From the NCBI GenBank assembly GCA_014804245.1, contig JAAVAE010000006.1, positions 1 through 60,851 of the forward strand: a stretch of 60,851 bases of DNA, read 5' to 3'. The translations under genes were made by a program, and so were the position numbers. The stretch's first letter is position 1; each line of letters opens with the position of its first letter. The notes below the pieces were generated by a model. The model worked only from the letters and a program-made list of their open reading frames with translations, did not search any database and was not told the DNA's origin. Shown piece by piece: positions 8,005 through 16,822 of the stretch. The stretch is from Lachnospiraceae bacterium (GTDB lineage: Bacteria > Bacillota > Clostridia > Lachnospirales > Lachnospiraceae).

Positions 8005-8808
8005 ATGACGATAATGGATAGTTTGTATGATAATACTTTGATTAAGTCTGTTTGTGCATTATTGAAAAACGTGAATTACAGCGTGTCGCATAGAAAGAGT
8101 ATTGCTATAAAAGAAAAGAATTATGCTGACTTTGTGACCAATATCGATTTGGATGTCGAGCTGATGCTGATGAATGGATTAAGGGACATTGAAGATATTC
8201 CATGCCTTACAGAAGAATCGAATCAAAATATAGATGACTGTGATTATTGGGTAATTGATCCGATTGACGGCACGACAAATTTGCTTCATAAATATCCAAG
8301 TTATTGTATTTCAATTGCAAAAATAAGAAGGGGTATCACAGAATATGGATTTGTTTATAATCTTGTGAGTAAAGAACTTTTTACCGGTATAAAAGGTCAA
8401 GGAGCGTATTTGTTGAATACAAGAAGTGCCAGAGGTAAGGCAATTCATGTATCTGATGTTTACGAGTTTTCAGGTAGTCTGATTGGATTCGGATGTCCTT
8501 ATGATAAAACTAAGACGGATAAAATTTTTGAGATTTCGAATAAGATTCTGAAAAATTGTCATGATTTGAAGCGGAATGGTCCTGCTTCGCTTGATATTTG
8601 TTATGTTGCAAGCGGCAGGATTGATGCATATTATGAACTTGACTTAAAAGAATGGGATTATAAGGCTGGAAAACTGATCCTTGAAGAGGCTGGAGGAAGG
8701 ATTACAGATTGGAATGGAGATAGCATCCAGAAAAACACGAATAATGTTGTTGCATCAAATAATAAAATTCATGAGCAGTTGCTTGATTATCTGGAAAATG
8801 CTATTTAA
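8005..8808 (+). CDS. Inositol-monophosphatase-family phosphatase
   Basis: 267 residues from ATG 8005, chosen because AGGAGAGACC precedes it; a TTG start at 7972 would lack a site. All family motifs are present: DFVTNIDLDVE, EES, WVIDPIDGTTNL (the metal-binding DPIDGTTN) and the late EWDYKAGKLILEEAGG (WD-x-AAG-type). This is a Mg-dependent phosphatase of inositol-, fructose-bisphosphate- or PAP-type substrates. Its tight link to the PRTase suggests the two handle a common phosphorylated ribose or nucleotide product. Enzyme class is firm, substrate open. Confidence 0.88.
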   Translation: MTIMDSLYDNTLIKSVCALLKNVNYSVSHRKSIAIKEKNYADFVTNIDLDVELMLMNGLRDIEDIPCLTEESNQNIDDCDYWVIDPIDGTTNLLHKYPSYCISIAKIRRGITEYGFVYNLVSKELFTGIKGQGAYLLNTRSARGKAIHVSDVYEFSGSLIGFGCPYDKTKTDKIFEISNKILKNCHDLKRNGPASLDICYVASGRIDAYYELDLKEWDYKAGKLILEEAGGRITDWNGDSIQKNTNNVVASNNKIHEQLLDYLENAI

Positions 8809-8877
8809 ACATAAGCCTGATTTTAGCTTGAAAAGATGAAATAGACAAAGATAAAGTCCGTTTTATGGAGGCAAAAG

Positions 8878-9378
8878 ATGAATGTACCAAAAGAAATGCG
8901 AGAAACCTATGAGGAAATTTCAAAACTGTTGATTGAGTACAGTGAAAAGTATCTGAATAAAGAATATGAAGAGTTATGCCTTCATGCACTTGAAAAGTTA
9001 TGCCGTAAACGACCGTCGCCATTAAAAAGAGGCAGGAGCAATACATGGGCTGCGGGGATTGTCTATGCAATCGGGAGTAATAATTTCATCTTTGATAAAA
9101 GCCGGCCGATTCACATGTCATCGAAAGAATTGGTCGCCCCATTTGGAATTTCTGCATCCACAGCAGCTTCTAAGGCAACCCAGATCAAGAAATTGTTGAA
9201 AATTGACTTTTTTCACGCTGAATGGTGCCTGCCATCAGAAGCTGCAAGTAACCCTATGTTATGGATGGTTTCCATAGATGGAACGATATTTGATGCCAGA
9301 AGGCTTCCGGTAGAAATACAGAAAATATGTTATGAAAAAGGTATGATTCCATTTGTACCCGAACATCCTTTTCCATGA
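8878..9378 (+). CDS. DUF6398-type protein
   Basis: 166 residues with a strong GGAGG site. The segment CRKRPSPLKRGR...TWAAGIVYAIGSNNFIFD is characteristic of DUF6398. A following ISASTAASKATQIKKLL helix pair recalls the cyclin-like or helix-turn-helix fold of TFIIB-type proteins, so nucleic-acid contact is possible. The C-terminal 45 residues are a separate small region. It lies 70 nt after the phosphatase and may be in the same transcript. Function unknown. Confidence 0.7.
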   Translation: MNVPKEMRETYEEISKLLIEYSEKYLNKEYEELCLHALEKLCRKRPSPLKRGRSNTWAAGIVYAIGSNNFIFDKSRPIHMSSKELVAPFGISASTAASKATQIKKLLKIDFFHAEWCLPSEAASNPMLWMVSIDGTIFDARRLPVEIQKICYEKGMIPFVPEHPFP

Positions 9379-9445
9379 TTATTTACAAAGGGGAAGATAT
9401 ACGAAAAATATTGGAAATAGGGGATAAGGCAATAGGAAGGAGCAT

Positions 9446-11098
9446 ATGAACATGGGGATGTATCTAAACAGCAAGGCACCATATGAGATGTATAAAAAAG
9501 TAATACAGAATCCGTATTTTATCGATAAATCTTTGTTGTTAACTGAATTAATCCCATCGTTTGATAGTATAAATTGTTATTGCTGTATCACGAGACCGCG
9601 TCGGTTTGGCAAAACGGTAATGGCGAATATGATAGCGGCATTCTTTGGAAAAACAGATAGGAAAGACAGGATATTTGATAATTTGGTTATTTCAAGGGAG
9701 CCGGAATACAAATCACATTTAAACAGACATGATGTTGTCTATATAGATTTTAGCAGAGCACCAAAGGGTTGTAAAAATTACGCGCAGTATATTGCCCGCA
9801 TTGAGAACGGAGTCGTAGAAGATTTGATGGCTGCTTATGAGGATTGCGCCTTAAGTAAAGAGGACTCCGTATGGGATGCCTTGCACAAAATTTATGAGCA
9901 GACAGACAATAAATTTCTGTTTGTACTGGATGAATGGGATGCTGTTTTTCATATGCCATTTATTTCCAGCAAGGATCAGCAGGAGTACCTCTTGTTTTTA
10001 AAATGGCTTCTCAAAGATCAATCCTACGTAGAATTCGTATATATGACAGGTGTTCTTCCGATTGCAAAATATTCCAGCGGCTCTGAGTTGAATATGTTCA
10101 CAGAATATGATATGGCGACATCAGAGAAATTCAGTGAATATTTTGGATTTTCCGATATCGAGGTGGATCATCTTTATGATATTTATCAAAAGAAGGCAAT
10201 AGTTACAAAATTCAGCCGCGAAGAACTACGTATTTGGTATGATGGATATTACACCACTACAGGGCTTCGACTTTACAATCCTCGTTCTGTTGTCTTGGCG
10301 CTGACAGACAATCAGCTTCGAAATTATTGGACCAGTTCTGGACCATATGATGAGTTGTTTTATTATGTTCGTCATAATGTCGAAGATGTAAGAGATGACT
10401 TAGTACTTTTGGTATCAGGCGAACGGGTTTCAACTGATATAGGACAGTTTTCAGCTGCCTCGATGGAAATTAATTCCAGAGAGCAGATTTATTCAGCGAT
10501 GGTAGTTTATGGACTCCTGACTTATGAAAGCGGAGAAGTTCTAATTCCGAACAAGGAATTAATGGATAAATTTAATGAACTGCTATTGTCTAAGGATTCC
10601 CTTGGATATGTTTATAATCTTGCAAAGAAGTCAGAGCAAATGCTTCAGGCGACAATAGCCGGTGATACGAAAATAATGGAAGAAATTCTTCAGTTTGCAC
10701 ATGATACAGAATCTCCCATTCTGTCATATAATAACGAAGTTGAATTGTCAGCCATAATAAATTTGTGCTATCTTTCTGCACGAAATAAATACCGGGTCGA
10801 ACGAGAAGATAAGACAGGAAAAGGATTTGCAGATTTTGTCTTTTACCCTAAGCATAAAAATGGGGACTGCATCATTCTTGAATTGAAAATTGATAGTACA
10901 CCGGAAGAAGCAATTGATCAAATAAAAAATAAGAACTATGCTCTCTGCTTTGAGGGGAAGTTGGGGGAAGAGGCGCAATATACCGGACGGATATTAGCGG
11001 TAGGCATTAGTTATAATAAAAAAACGAAAGAACATAGTTGCAGAGTAGATGTGTTGAAAAATATTCAGCAGATGAATATAAAAATCCAGAACAGCTAA
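9446..11098 (+). CDS. AAA-ATPase-like protein with C-terminal PD-(D/E)XK domain
   Basis: 550 residues, strong AGGAAGGAG site. The N-terminal AAA-ATPase_like domain has YFIDKSLLLTELI, the P-loop variant RPRRFGKTVM (about residues 50-60) and Walker B FLFVLDEWDAVF. The C-terminal PDDEXK_9 (DUF1703) nuclease-like domain has GFADFVFYPK with ILELKID, the D...ExK core. Such proteins are numerous in gut Clostridia and Bacteroidetes; proposed roles include DNA maintenance or defence, none proven. A homolog lies at 25,390. Followed by a terminator, so it ends this transcript. Confidence 0.88.
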   Translation: MNMGMYLNSKAPYEMYKKVIQNPYFIDKSLLLTELIPSFDSINCYCCITRPRRFGKTVMANMIAAFFGKTDRKDRIFDNLVISREPEYKSHLNRHDVVYIDFSRAPKGCKNYAQYIARIENGVVEDLMAAYEDCALSKEDSVWDALHKIYEQTDNKFLFVLDEWDAVFHMPFISSKDQQEYLLFLKWLLKDQSYVEFVYMTGVLPIAKYSSGSELNMFTEYDMATSEKFSEYFGFSDIEVDHLYDIYQKKAIVTKFSREELRIWYDGYYTTTGLRLYNPRSVVLALTDNQLRNYWTSSGPYDELFYYVRHNVEDVRDDLVLLVSGERVSTDIGQFSAASMEINSREQIYSAMVVYGLLTYESGEVLIPNKELMDKFNELLLSKDSLGYVYNLAKKSEQMLQATIAGDTKIMEEILQFAHDTESPILSYNNEVELSAIINLCYLSARNKYRVEREDKTGKGFADFVFYPKHKNGDCIILELKIDSTPEEAIDQIKNKNYALCFEGKLGEEAQYTGRILAVGISYNKKTKEHSCRVDVLKNIQQMNIKIQNS

Positions 11099-11112
11099 TC
11101 TTGTTCTGGATT
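11083..11112 (+). terminator. Intrinsic terminator overlapping a stop codon
   Basis: An 11-bp stem (11083-11093 with 11102-11112) followed by TTATATTC. The TAA of the AAA-ATPase gene (11096-11098) lies in its loop. Confidence 0.75.
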
Positions 11113-11254
11113 TTATATTCAAAATATTTAAATAAATACTCGTCAGATTTGACGCTTACATATAACTGGTCTGTACCGTGCGTTAAAAGATAAAGATGTT
11201 TCGAAAAGGGAAGAATGGATATCCTAAATAACTATAGGGAATGAAGGGGTAAGG

Positions 11255-11689
11255 ATGCAAATGATAAAGTTATTATATGGCTGCTTTAAAATGGCTTGGA
11301 AGAAATTTTGCAGGTATGTTAAGAATGTGTGCTTGCAGGAAGCTGATAATGTATCTGAGGAGAGTGATATTGTAGTGCAGATGCTTTCAAGATTGATTGA
11401 TGAACCGGATCTATGCGAGGCATTGATAGACAAAGAAAACATAATGGTGTCTGATATTGAGGAATGCTGCAAAGGGAAAATACATATAAAGGGGCGAAAC
11501 GTAAAACGGATATGGAACTATCTGCTAAAACGGCGAAAGGTTCAATTGTCGGTTCAAAATATTGTGAGTTGTTATAAAGTGCTTGGAATGAGCGAGGAAC
11601 TGATGGATTATTTGAGGGAAGAGGCGGAAAATATTCGGAATCTTTTCGATGCCGAGACGCTGCCAACTGAATTAAAAGAAATGGTGTAA
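11255..11689 (+). CDS. Hypothetical 144-residue protein
   Basis: Soluble acidic/helical protein, no signal peptide despite a hydrophobic-aromatic start (MQMIKLLYGCFKMAWKKFC). The central region (EALIDKENIMVSDIEECCKGK, then NVKRIWNYLLKRRKVQLSVQNIV) could be a small helical DNA- or protein-binding domain. It sits alone between a terminator and the promoter of the next gene. No family recognised. Confidence 0.5.
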   Translation: MQMIKLLYGCFKMAWKKFCRYVKNVCLQEADNVSEESDIVVQMLSRLIDEPDLCEALIDKENIMVSDIEECCKGKIHIKGRNVKRIWNYLLKRRKVQLSVQNIVSCYKVLGMSEELMDYLREEAENIRNLFDAETLPTELKEMV

Positions 11690-11740
11690 AGAAAATCTAA
11701 TCTTTATTTGCGAGTAGATAAAACGTAGGTTTATTTCGGA

Positions 11741-11769
11741 TTGTAGGTTAAGGTCAGGTTTGTTATAAT
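11741..11769 (+). promoter_or_regulatory. SigA-type promoter for the PAP2-GDPD gene
   Basis: TTGTAG (11741-11746), 17 nt, TATAAT (11764-11769), about 35 nt before the ATG at 11807. Confidence 0.65.
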
Positions 11770-11806
11770 AAAGGGCAAGTCGGGCAGTAAGGAGAAAGGA
11801 TAAAAA

Positions 11807-14404
11807 ATGGATATACAATATCTCTTATTTCTACAAAATATCAGAGAAATGTTCGGAGGAGTGCTGGATTCGTTTATGCTGAAAGCAACAGAACTTGGCG
11901 AACAGACCATCACTTTTCTGGTACTGGCATTTATCTACTGGTGTGTGGATAAGCATACAGGAGTGCTGATGGCGTTCAATGTGTCGATTGCGTGCACATG
12001 GAATCAGTTCATAAAATGGAAATGCAGGATAGACCGGCCCTGGGTCAGGGACGAGAGGATTGTGCCCGTGCAGGAAGCCATAGCGGGAGCCGGCGGCTAT
12101 TCTTTTCCCAGCGGTCATACCAGCAGGGCAACTGCCGTATGGGGAGCGATGGGGGCTTCCTTGTGGAAAGGAAAGAAACTCGCCCTTTCTGCTACCTGCT
12201 GGGGCATTTTGGCGGTGATTGCCTTTTCGCGTAATTATCTGGGAGTACATACGCCTCAGGATGTGCTGGCAGCTTTGGTAATAGGGATTTTGCTGATTTT
12301 TCTTCTGGAAAAAGCTTTGTGTTGGGCGGAAAATGGCAGGAACAGGGATCTTTTGGTGGCAGCGGCAGGCTGTCTTTTATGTTTTTGTCCTATGCTCTGG
12401 GCAGGGTGCCTTTCAAACGCAGGCGCAGGGATGGGCTTTTTCATTGGATGGGTTTTGGAGAGACGTTTTGTGCGGTTTAATACAGAGGGCACGAGGACGC
12501 AAAAATGTGTCCGGTTCGTCATAGGCGGAACAGGGATTGTGTTTATTTTGACCGTGCTTCTATCTGCGCTGCGAATGGCAGTGGGAAATAAATACGCAGG
12601 ATTTTTTGCATCATTTACGTTGGCAGTTTTCATTATAGCGGTATATCCGTTTTACTTTTCCAACAAAGCACGTTACAAAGCGGGCATTGTCATGCTGGCG
12701 GTACTTCTTGCAGGTATTTTAGGATTTTCAGCATGGAAGAGCCAGGTGCAGAAAGAAGCTGAAAAGGAAGCACAAGGTATAGAACAGCAAGAAAGCCAGA
12801 ATGTGGAGGGGCAAATACAGGAAGCGGACCAGCAGGCGCATGAGACAGGCTGGCAGGAAATGCAGGGAGAATACAGCGGGAATCTGCCGGAAGTGGTTGC
12901 GCATAGGGGATATTCCTCTGTATTTCCCGAAAACACATTGGCATCTTTTGCCGGAGCCATGGATATAGGGGCTGACTATATTGAACTGGACGTGCAGCTG
13001 ACCAAAGACGGGCAGGTGGTGATTTTTCACGATAATGACCTAAAGCGGATTACAGGAGCGGAGGGGGCGGTTTCGGATTATACGTTTGAGGAACTCTCCG
13101 CTCTGGATGCGGGAAGCTGGTTTTCGTCTTCTTTTGCAGGGGAGAGGATTCCGTCTCTTAAGGATGCGCTGGAACTGATTAGTACTTCAGATTGCAAAGT
13201 TTATCTGGAACTTAAGGACATTGGTGAAGCGGCGGGGTTTGAAGAGGCAGTGCTTGAGGTGGTACGGCAGTGTAATATGAAAGAGCGGTGTGTCTTTGCT
13301 TCTTTCCGGTATAGTTATCTGGAGCATTTCAAGGAACTGGATGCGGGTTTGCAGACGTTGTATAATACCACCTCCGGTAAAACCACGTTGCCGGAAGAGT
13401 TTCCGGCAGATTATTATGGCCTTTATACAGAGTCTGTGAGACCGGATACGGTGAATGTGATTCACGCAGCTGGGAAGAAAGCTTTTGTATGGACGGTAAA
13501 TACGCCTGAGGCGATGCAGAATGTACAAGCTATGGGTGCGGATGGCGTTGTGACCAATTATCCGGGAGTGGCGAAGGTGATACGGCAGCCGGAGTACTGT
13601 TATCTGGCTGAGAATTTTGAAAGTTCTGTACCTATGCCCGGTCTGTATGGCGCCGATGTTCCGGCAGAATGTGAGGATATGGTGGTGCAGGGGCTGACAC
13701 AGGCGGGAAACAGGCTGGTGGTTTCAGCCTACAGCCGTTCGGGAGAAAGGAACAGTATTCTGTACATTATGAATATCAGCGGAGAACTGCAGAAAATGGT
13801 GGATCTGGGATTTAAAGCCCATACTGGAGGCATTGCTTATGATGAAGAGCATGATCTTTTGTGGGTGACCGGACCGTCGGGAATGGTATATGCTGTTTCG
13901 TGGTCTGATATTCTGGGGGATACTTATCAGGGAGAAATACAGGTAAGCTTTGACGCAGGACTGATCAATCATAATGAATCAAAGGTTGCGTCCTTCCTGA
14001 CGCTGTCGGAAGGAGAACTGTTTGTGGGCTCTTATGTGAAGGGGGCAAGCGGTGTCCTGAACCGATATGATCTGTCAGATGTCCAGAATCCACAGCTTAT
14101 TTCGGCAGTAGTCATACCGGAAAGGATTCAGGGGATAACTTTTAAAAGAGATGTGCTGGCGGGCGAGCGTTATATGCTGTTGAGCCAAAGTTGTGAGACG
14201 GAAGATTCCTATCTGCTGGAATTTTTGTATGATGATCAGAGGATGGAATATATAGAACCTGCCAAAGAGCATATACTTCCGGAAGGAGCAGAACAGATAC
14301 AGATGACAGCCCGGGGAATGTATATTTTATTTGAATCCGCATCCCGTCCGTACAGAGACACGGCTAGGATTCCCAACGATCAAATTTATCTCGTCAGGGA
14401 ATAA
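11807..14404 (+). CDS. PAP2 phosphatase / glycerophosphodiester phosphodiesterase fusion
   Basis: 865 residues. Residues ~1-300 are a polytopic PAP2 domain with all three catalytic motifs: KWKCRIDRP (Kx6RP), PSGHTSRA (PSGH) and SRNYLGVHTPQD (SRx5Hx3D), which in this family dephosphorylate lipid phosphates at the outer membrane face. After the last helix a Glu/Gln-rich linker (~310-350) leads to a GDPD domain: VAHRGYSSVFPENT, ELDVQLTKDGQ, FHDNDLKR and TNYPG, expected outside the cell. The last ~250 residues form repeated beta strands (propeller-like). One protein could thus hydrolyse glycerophosphodiesters, such as teichoic acid or lipid head groups, and dephosphorylate the lipid part. Domain calls are firm, joint function inferred. 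Confidence 0.9.
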   Translation: MDIQYLLFLQNIREMFGGVLDSFMLKATELGEQTITFLVLAFIYWCVDKHTGVLMAFNVSIACTWNQFIKWKCRIDRPWVRDERIVPVQEAIAGAGGYSFPSGHTSRATAVWGAMGASLWKGKKLALSATCWGILAVIAFSRNYLGVHTPQDVLAALVIGILLIFLLEKALCWAENGRNRDLLVAAAGCLLCFCPMLWAGCLSNAGAGMGFFIGWVLERRFVRFNTEGTRTQKCVRFVIGGTGIVFILTVLLSALRMAVGNKYAGFFASFTLAVFIIAVYPFYFSNKARYKAGIVMLAVLLAGILGFSAWKSQVQKEAEKEAQGIEQQESQNVEGQIQEADQQAHETGWQEMQGEYSGNLPEVVAHRGYSSVFPENTLASFAGAMDIGADYIELDVQLTKDGQVVIFHDNDLKRITGAEGAVSDYTFEELSALDAGSWFSSSFAGERIPSLKDALELISTSDCKVYLELKDIGEAAGFEEAVLEVVRQCNMKERCVFASFRYSYLEHFKELDAGLQTLYNTTSGKTTLPEEFPADYYGLYTESVRPDTVNVIHAAGKKAFVWTVNTPEAMQNVQAMGADGVVTNYPGVAKVIRQPEYCYLAENFESSVPMPGLYGADVPAECEDMVVQGLTQAGNRLVVSAYSRSGERNSILYIMNISGELQKMVDLGFKAHTGGIAYDEEHDLLWVTGPSGMVYAVSWSDILGDTYQGEIQVSFDAGLINHNESKVASFLTLSEGELFVGSYVKGASGVLNRYDLSDVQNPQLISAVVIPERIQGITFKRDVLAGERYMLLSQSCETEDSYLLEFLYDDQRMEYIEPAKEHILPEGAEQIQMTARGMYILFESASRPYRDTARIPNDQIYLVRE

Positions 14405-14481
14405 ATTTAAGCGCTTTTCTTCTATTTGTATTCGTGTTATTCTTAGTAATAGTAGAATTATGGGAAAGGTATGGTATCAAT

Positions 14482-15795
14482 ATGAATATTGTTTTACTGT
14501 CCGGAGGTTCCGGCAAGCGTCTGTGGCCGTTGTCGAATGATATCCGGTCCAAGCAGTTTATCAAGATCTTTAAGAAAGAGGATGGCTCTTATGAGTCAAT
14601 GGTACAGCGCGTTTATCGTCAGATTTGTAAGGCGGATAAGGATGCTAATGTGACCATTGCCACATCTAAAACGCAGGTATCCGCGATTCACAATCAATTA
14701 GGGGATAGCGTGGGAATTTCGGTAGAGCCATGCCGAAGAGATACTTTTCCTGCGATTGCGTTGGTGAGCGCTTACCTGCATGATGTACAGGGGATTGCAG
14801 AGGAAGAGTCTGTAGTGGTCTGTCCTGTTGATCCCTATGTGAATGATGATTATTTTCAGAAGCTGGTGGAACTTAGCGAGCGTGCAGCTTCAAGTGAGGC
14901 GAATCTGGTACTGATGGGAATTGAACCTACTTATCCCAGTGAGAAATACGGTTATGTTATTCCAGAGAGCAGCGCAGAGGTCAGCGAGGTATCTTCCTTT
15001 AAGGAAAAACCAGATGCGAAGACGGCTGAGGAATATATTGCGCAGGGCGCATTATGGAATGGAGGCGTATTTGCCTATAAACTGAAATATGTGCTGGATA
15101 AGGCGCATGAACTGATTGATTTCATGGATTATCAGGATTTATTTTCCAAGTATGATACGTTGACGAAGATCAGCTTTGACTATGCTGTTGTAGAGAAGGA
15201 AGATAACATAGAAGTCATGCGTTTTAATGGTCAGTGGAAAGACCTTGGAACTTGGAATACGCTTACGGAAGCAATGGAAGAGTCCTGCGTAGGCGAGGCG
15301 ATGATGAATGAAAAATGCGGCAATGTCCATATTATTAATGAACTTAATGTGCCGGTTCTGGCAATGGGGCTTCATGATGTAGTGATATCTGCAAGTCCGG
15401 AGGGGATTCTTGTTTCCGATAAGGAGCAGTCAAGTTATATCAAGCCCTTTGTGGACCGCATCGATCAGCAGATTATGTTTGCAGAAAAGTCATGGGGAAG
15501 CTTCCGGGTTCTGGATGTGGAAGAGGAAAGCATGACGATTAAAGTGACTTTAAACCCCGGACATCAGATGAATTATCACAGTCATAAGAACAGAGATGAG
15601 GTATGGACGGTCATTGCAGGTAAAGGACACACGATTGTGGACGGTATGGAACAGGAGGTCAGCGCTGGTGATGTGATTACCATGGAGGCTGGCTGTCGTC
15701 ATACAATTATTGCAGAAACGGAATTAAAGTTAATTGAGGTCCAGCTTGGCAAGGAGATAAGCGTCCATGACAAACAGAAGTATCCACTTGAATAG
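14482..15795 (+). CDS. manC: Mannose-1-phosphate guanylyltransferase
   Basis: 437 residues making GDP-mannose from mannose-1-phosphate and GTP. ATG 14482 is preferred (site GGGAAAGG) over a GTG at 14434. The N-terminal nucleotidyltransferase has LLSGGSGKRLWPLS (GGxGxRLxPLS), KEKPD and NGGVFAYK; the C-terminal cupin region (about residue 340 on) has WGSFRVLD, GHQMNYHSH and RHTIIAET, as in bacterial ManC. It overlaps manA by 29 nt, and together they route fructose-6-phosphate to GDP-mannose if a phosphomannomutase is supplied elsewhere. A mutated partial copy lies at 27,241. Confidence 0.92.
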   Translation: MNIVLLSGGSGKRLWPLSNDIRSKQFIKIFKKEDGSYESMVQRVYRQICKADKDANVTIATSKTQVSAIHNQLGDSVGISVEPCRRDTFPAIALVSAYLHDVQGIAEEESVVVCPVDPYVNDDYFQKLVELSERAASSEANLVLMGIEPTYPSEKYGYVIPESSAEVSEVSSFKEKPDAKTAEEYIAQGALWNGGVFAYKLKYVLDKAHELIDFMDYQDLFSKYDTLTKISFDYAVVEKEDNIEVMRFNGQWKDLGTWNTLTEAMEESCVGEAMMNEKCGNVHIINELNVPVLAMGLHDVVISASPEGILVSDKEQSSYIKPFVDRIDQQIMFAEKSWGSFRVLDVEEESMTIKVTLNPGHQMNYHSHKNRDEVWTVIAGKGHTIVDGMEQEVSAGDVITMEAGCRHTIIAETELKLIEVQLGKEISVHDKQKYPLE

Positions 15796-16771
15796 TCCTT
15801 TTTTGTTAAAGCCTTGTGGGAAGGATTACTTATGGGGCGGCAGTCGGCTGAATGATGATTTTGCCAAAGGAATAGATTTGTTTCCATTGGCGGAAACATG
15901 GGAATGTTCCACGCATCCGGATGGTCCGAGTATCGTTTCAGGCGGGGAGCATGATGGGCATACATTGCCAGACGTATTGCATCATCATCCTGAATACTTA
16001 GGGACCAACCATCAGGAAAAAGGGGAACTTCCTATTCTGATAAAGTTTATTGACGCGAAAGATGATCTTTCTGTGCAGGTACATCCGGATGATGAGTATG
16101 CAATGAAATATGAGCATGGTTCTCTTGGAAAGACGGAATTCTGGTATGTGCTGGACGCGTCAGAAGATGCACAGCTGGTGTACGGTCTTTCACGCAATAC
16201 AGATGCCAAGGATTTTAAAAGAAGCATTGAGCAGGGAACTGTTGAAAAGTATCTTCAGAAAGTGCCTGTTAAGAAAGATGATGTGTTTTATATCAAAGCA
16301 GGAACGATTCATGCCATTGGAGGCGGCGCTTTGATTGCAGAAATACAGGAAAGTTCCAATCTGACTTATCGTATGTATGATTATGACCGCGTGGATGTGC
16401 AGGGGAAGAAGCGGGAACTTCATGTGGATAAGGCACTTGAAGTGGCGGATTTAACAGGAAGTACCCCGCCCGGTCAGATTCTTCGGGTTTTGAAATTCCG
16501 TCCCGGATGTGCAACTGAGTTCTTATGCCGCTGCAAATATTTTCAGGTAGAGAGGATGCTGGTGAATACAGAACGGCTGCGGGAGATGGTCAGTTTTCAC
16601 ACCACGGCACTTTCTTTTCAGGTATTGTTGTGCACAGGAGGATGCGGAACGATTTTTTTTGGAAGTCATGAGGCGATTCATTTCTTTAAGGGAGACTGCA
16701 TCTTTGTCCCAGCTGAATCGGTTATCATCAAGATTCACGGTAAAGCGCAGTTTTTAAAGGTAAGCTGCTGA
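15767..16771 (+). CDS. manA: Class I mannose-6-phosphate isomerase
   Basis: 334 residues; interconverts fructose-6-P and mannose-6-P with zinc. Motifs: KPCGKDYLWGG at the N-terminus, ETWECSTHPDGPS, LSVQVHPDDEYA (zinc His and Glu), FYIKAGTIHAIGGGALIAEIQ and YRMYDYDR. It starts inside the end of manC (29-nt overlap), so translation is coupled. Part of its 3' half is duplicated in the chimeric pseudogene at 27,8xx-28,0xx. Confidence 0.92.
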   Translation: MTNRSIHLNSPFLLKPCGKDYLWGGSRLNDDFAKGIDLFPLAETWECSTHPDGPSIVSGGEHDGHTLPDVLHHHPEYLGTNHQEKGELPILIKFIDAKDDLSVQVHPDDEYAMKYEHGSLGKTEFWYVLDASEDAQLVYGLSRNTDAKDFKRSIEQGTVEKYLQKVPVKKDDVFYIKAGTIHAIGGGALIAEIQESSNLTYRMYDYDRVDVQGKKRELHVDKALEVADLTGSTPPGQILRVLKFRPGCATEFLCRCKYFQVERMLVNTERLREMVSFHTTALSFQVLLCTGGCGTIFFGSHEAIHFFKGDCIFVPAESVIIKIHGKAQFLKVSC

Positions 16772-16822
16772 TTTAGCAAAAAGCAGGATATATGGTCAAA
16801 AACGTTTGGAGGAGGCACTATT

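Noticed and set aside
1..11700. Prophage or integrative element
   Set aside because: No integrase, terminase, capsid, relaxase or att repeats were seen, although the region is clearly accessory.
12256..12633. Minus-strand ORFs inside the PAP2-GDPD gene and other long genes
   Set aside because: Shadow frames of strongly supported genes, without ribosome sites or family motifs.
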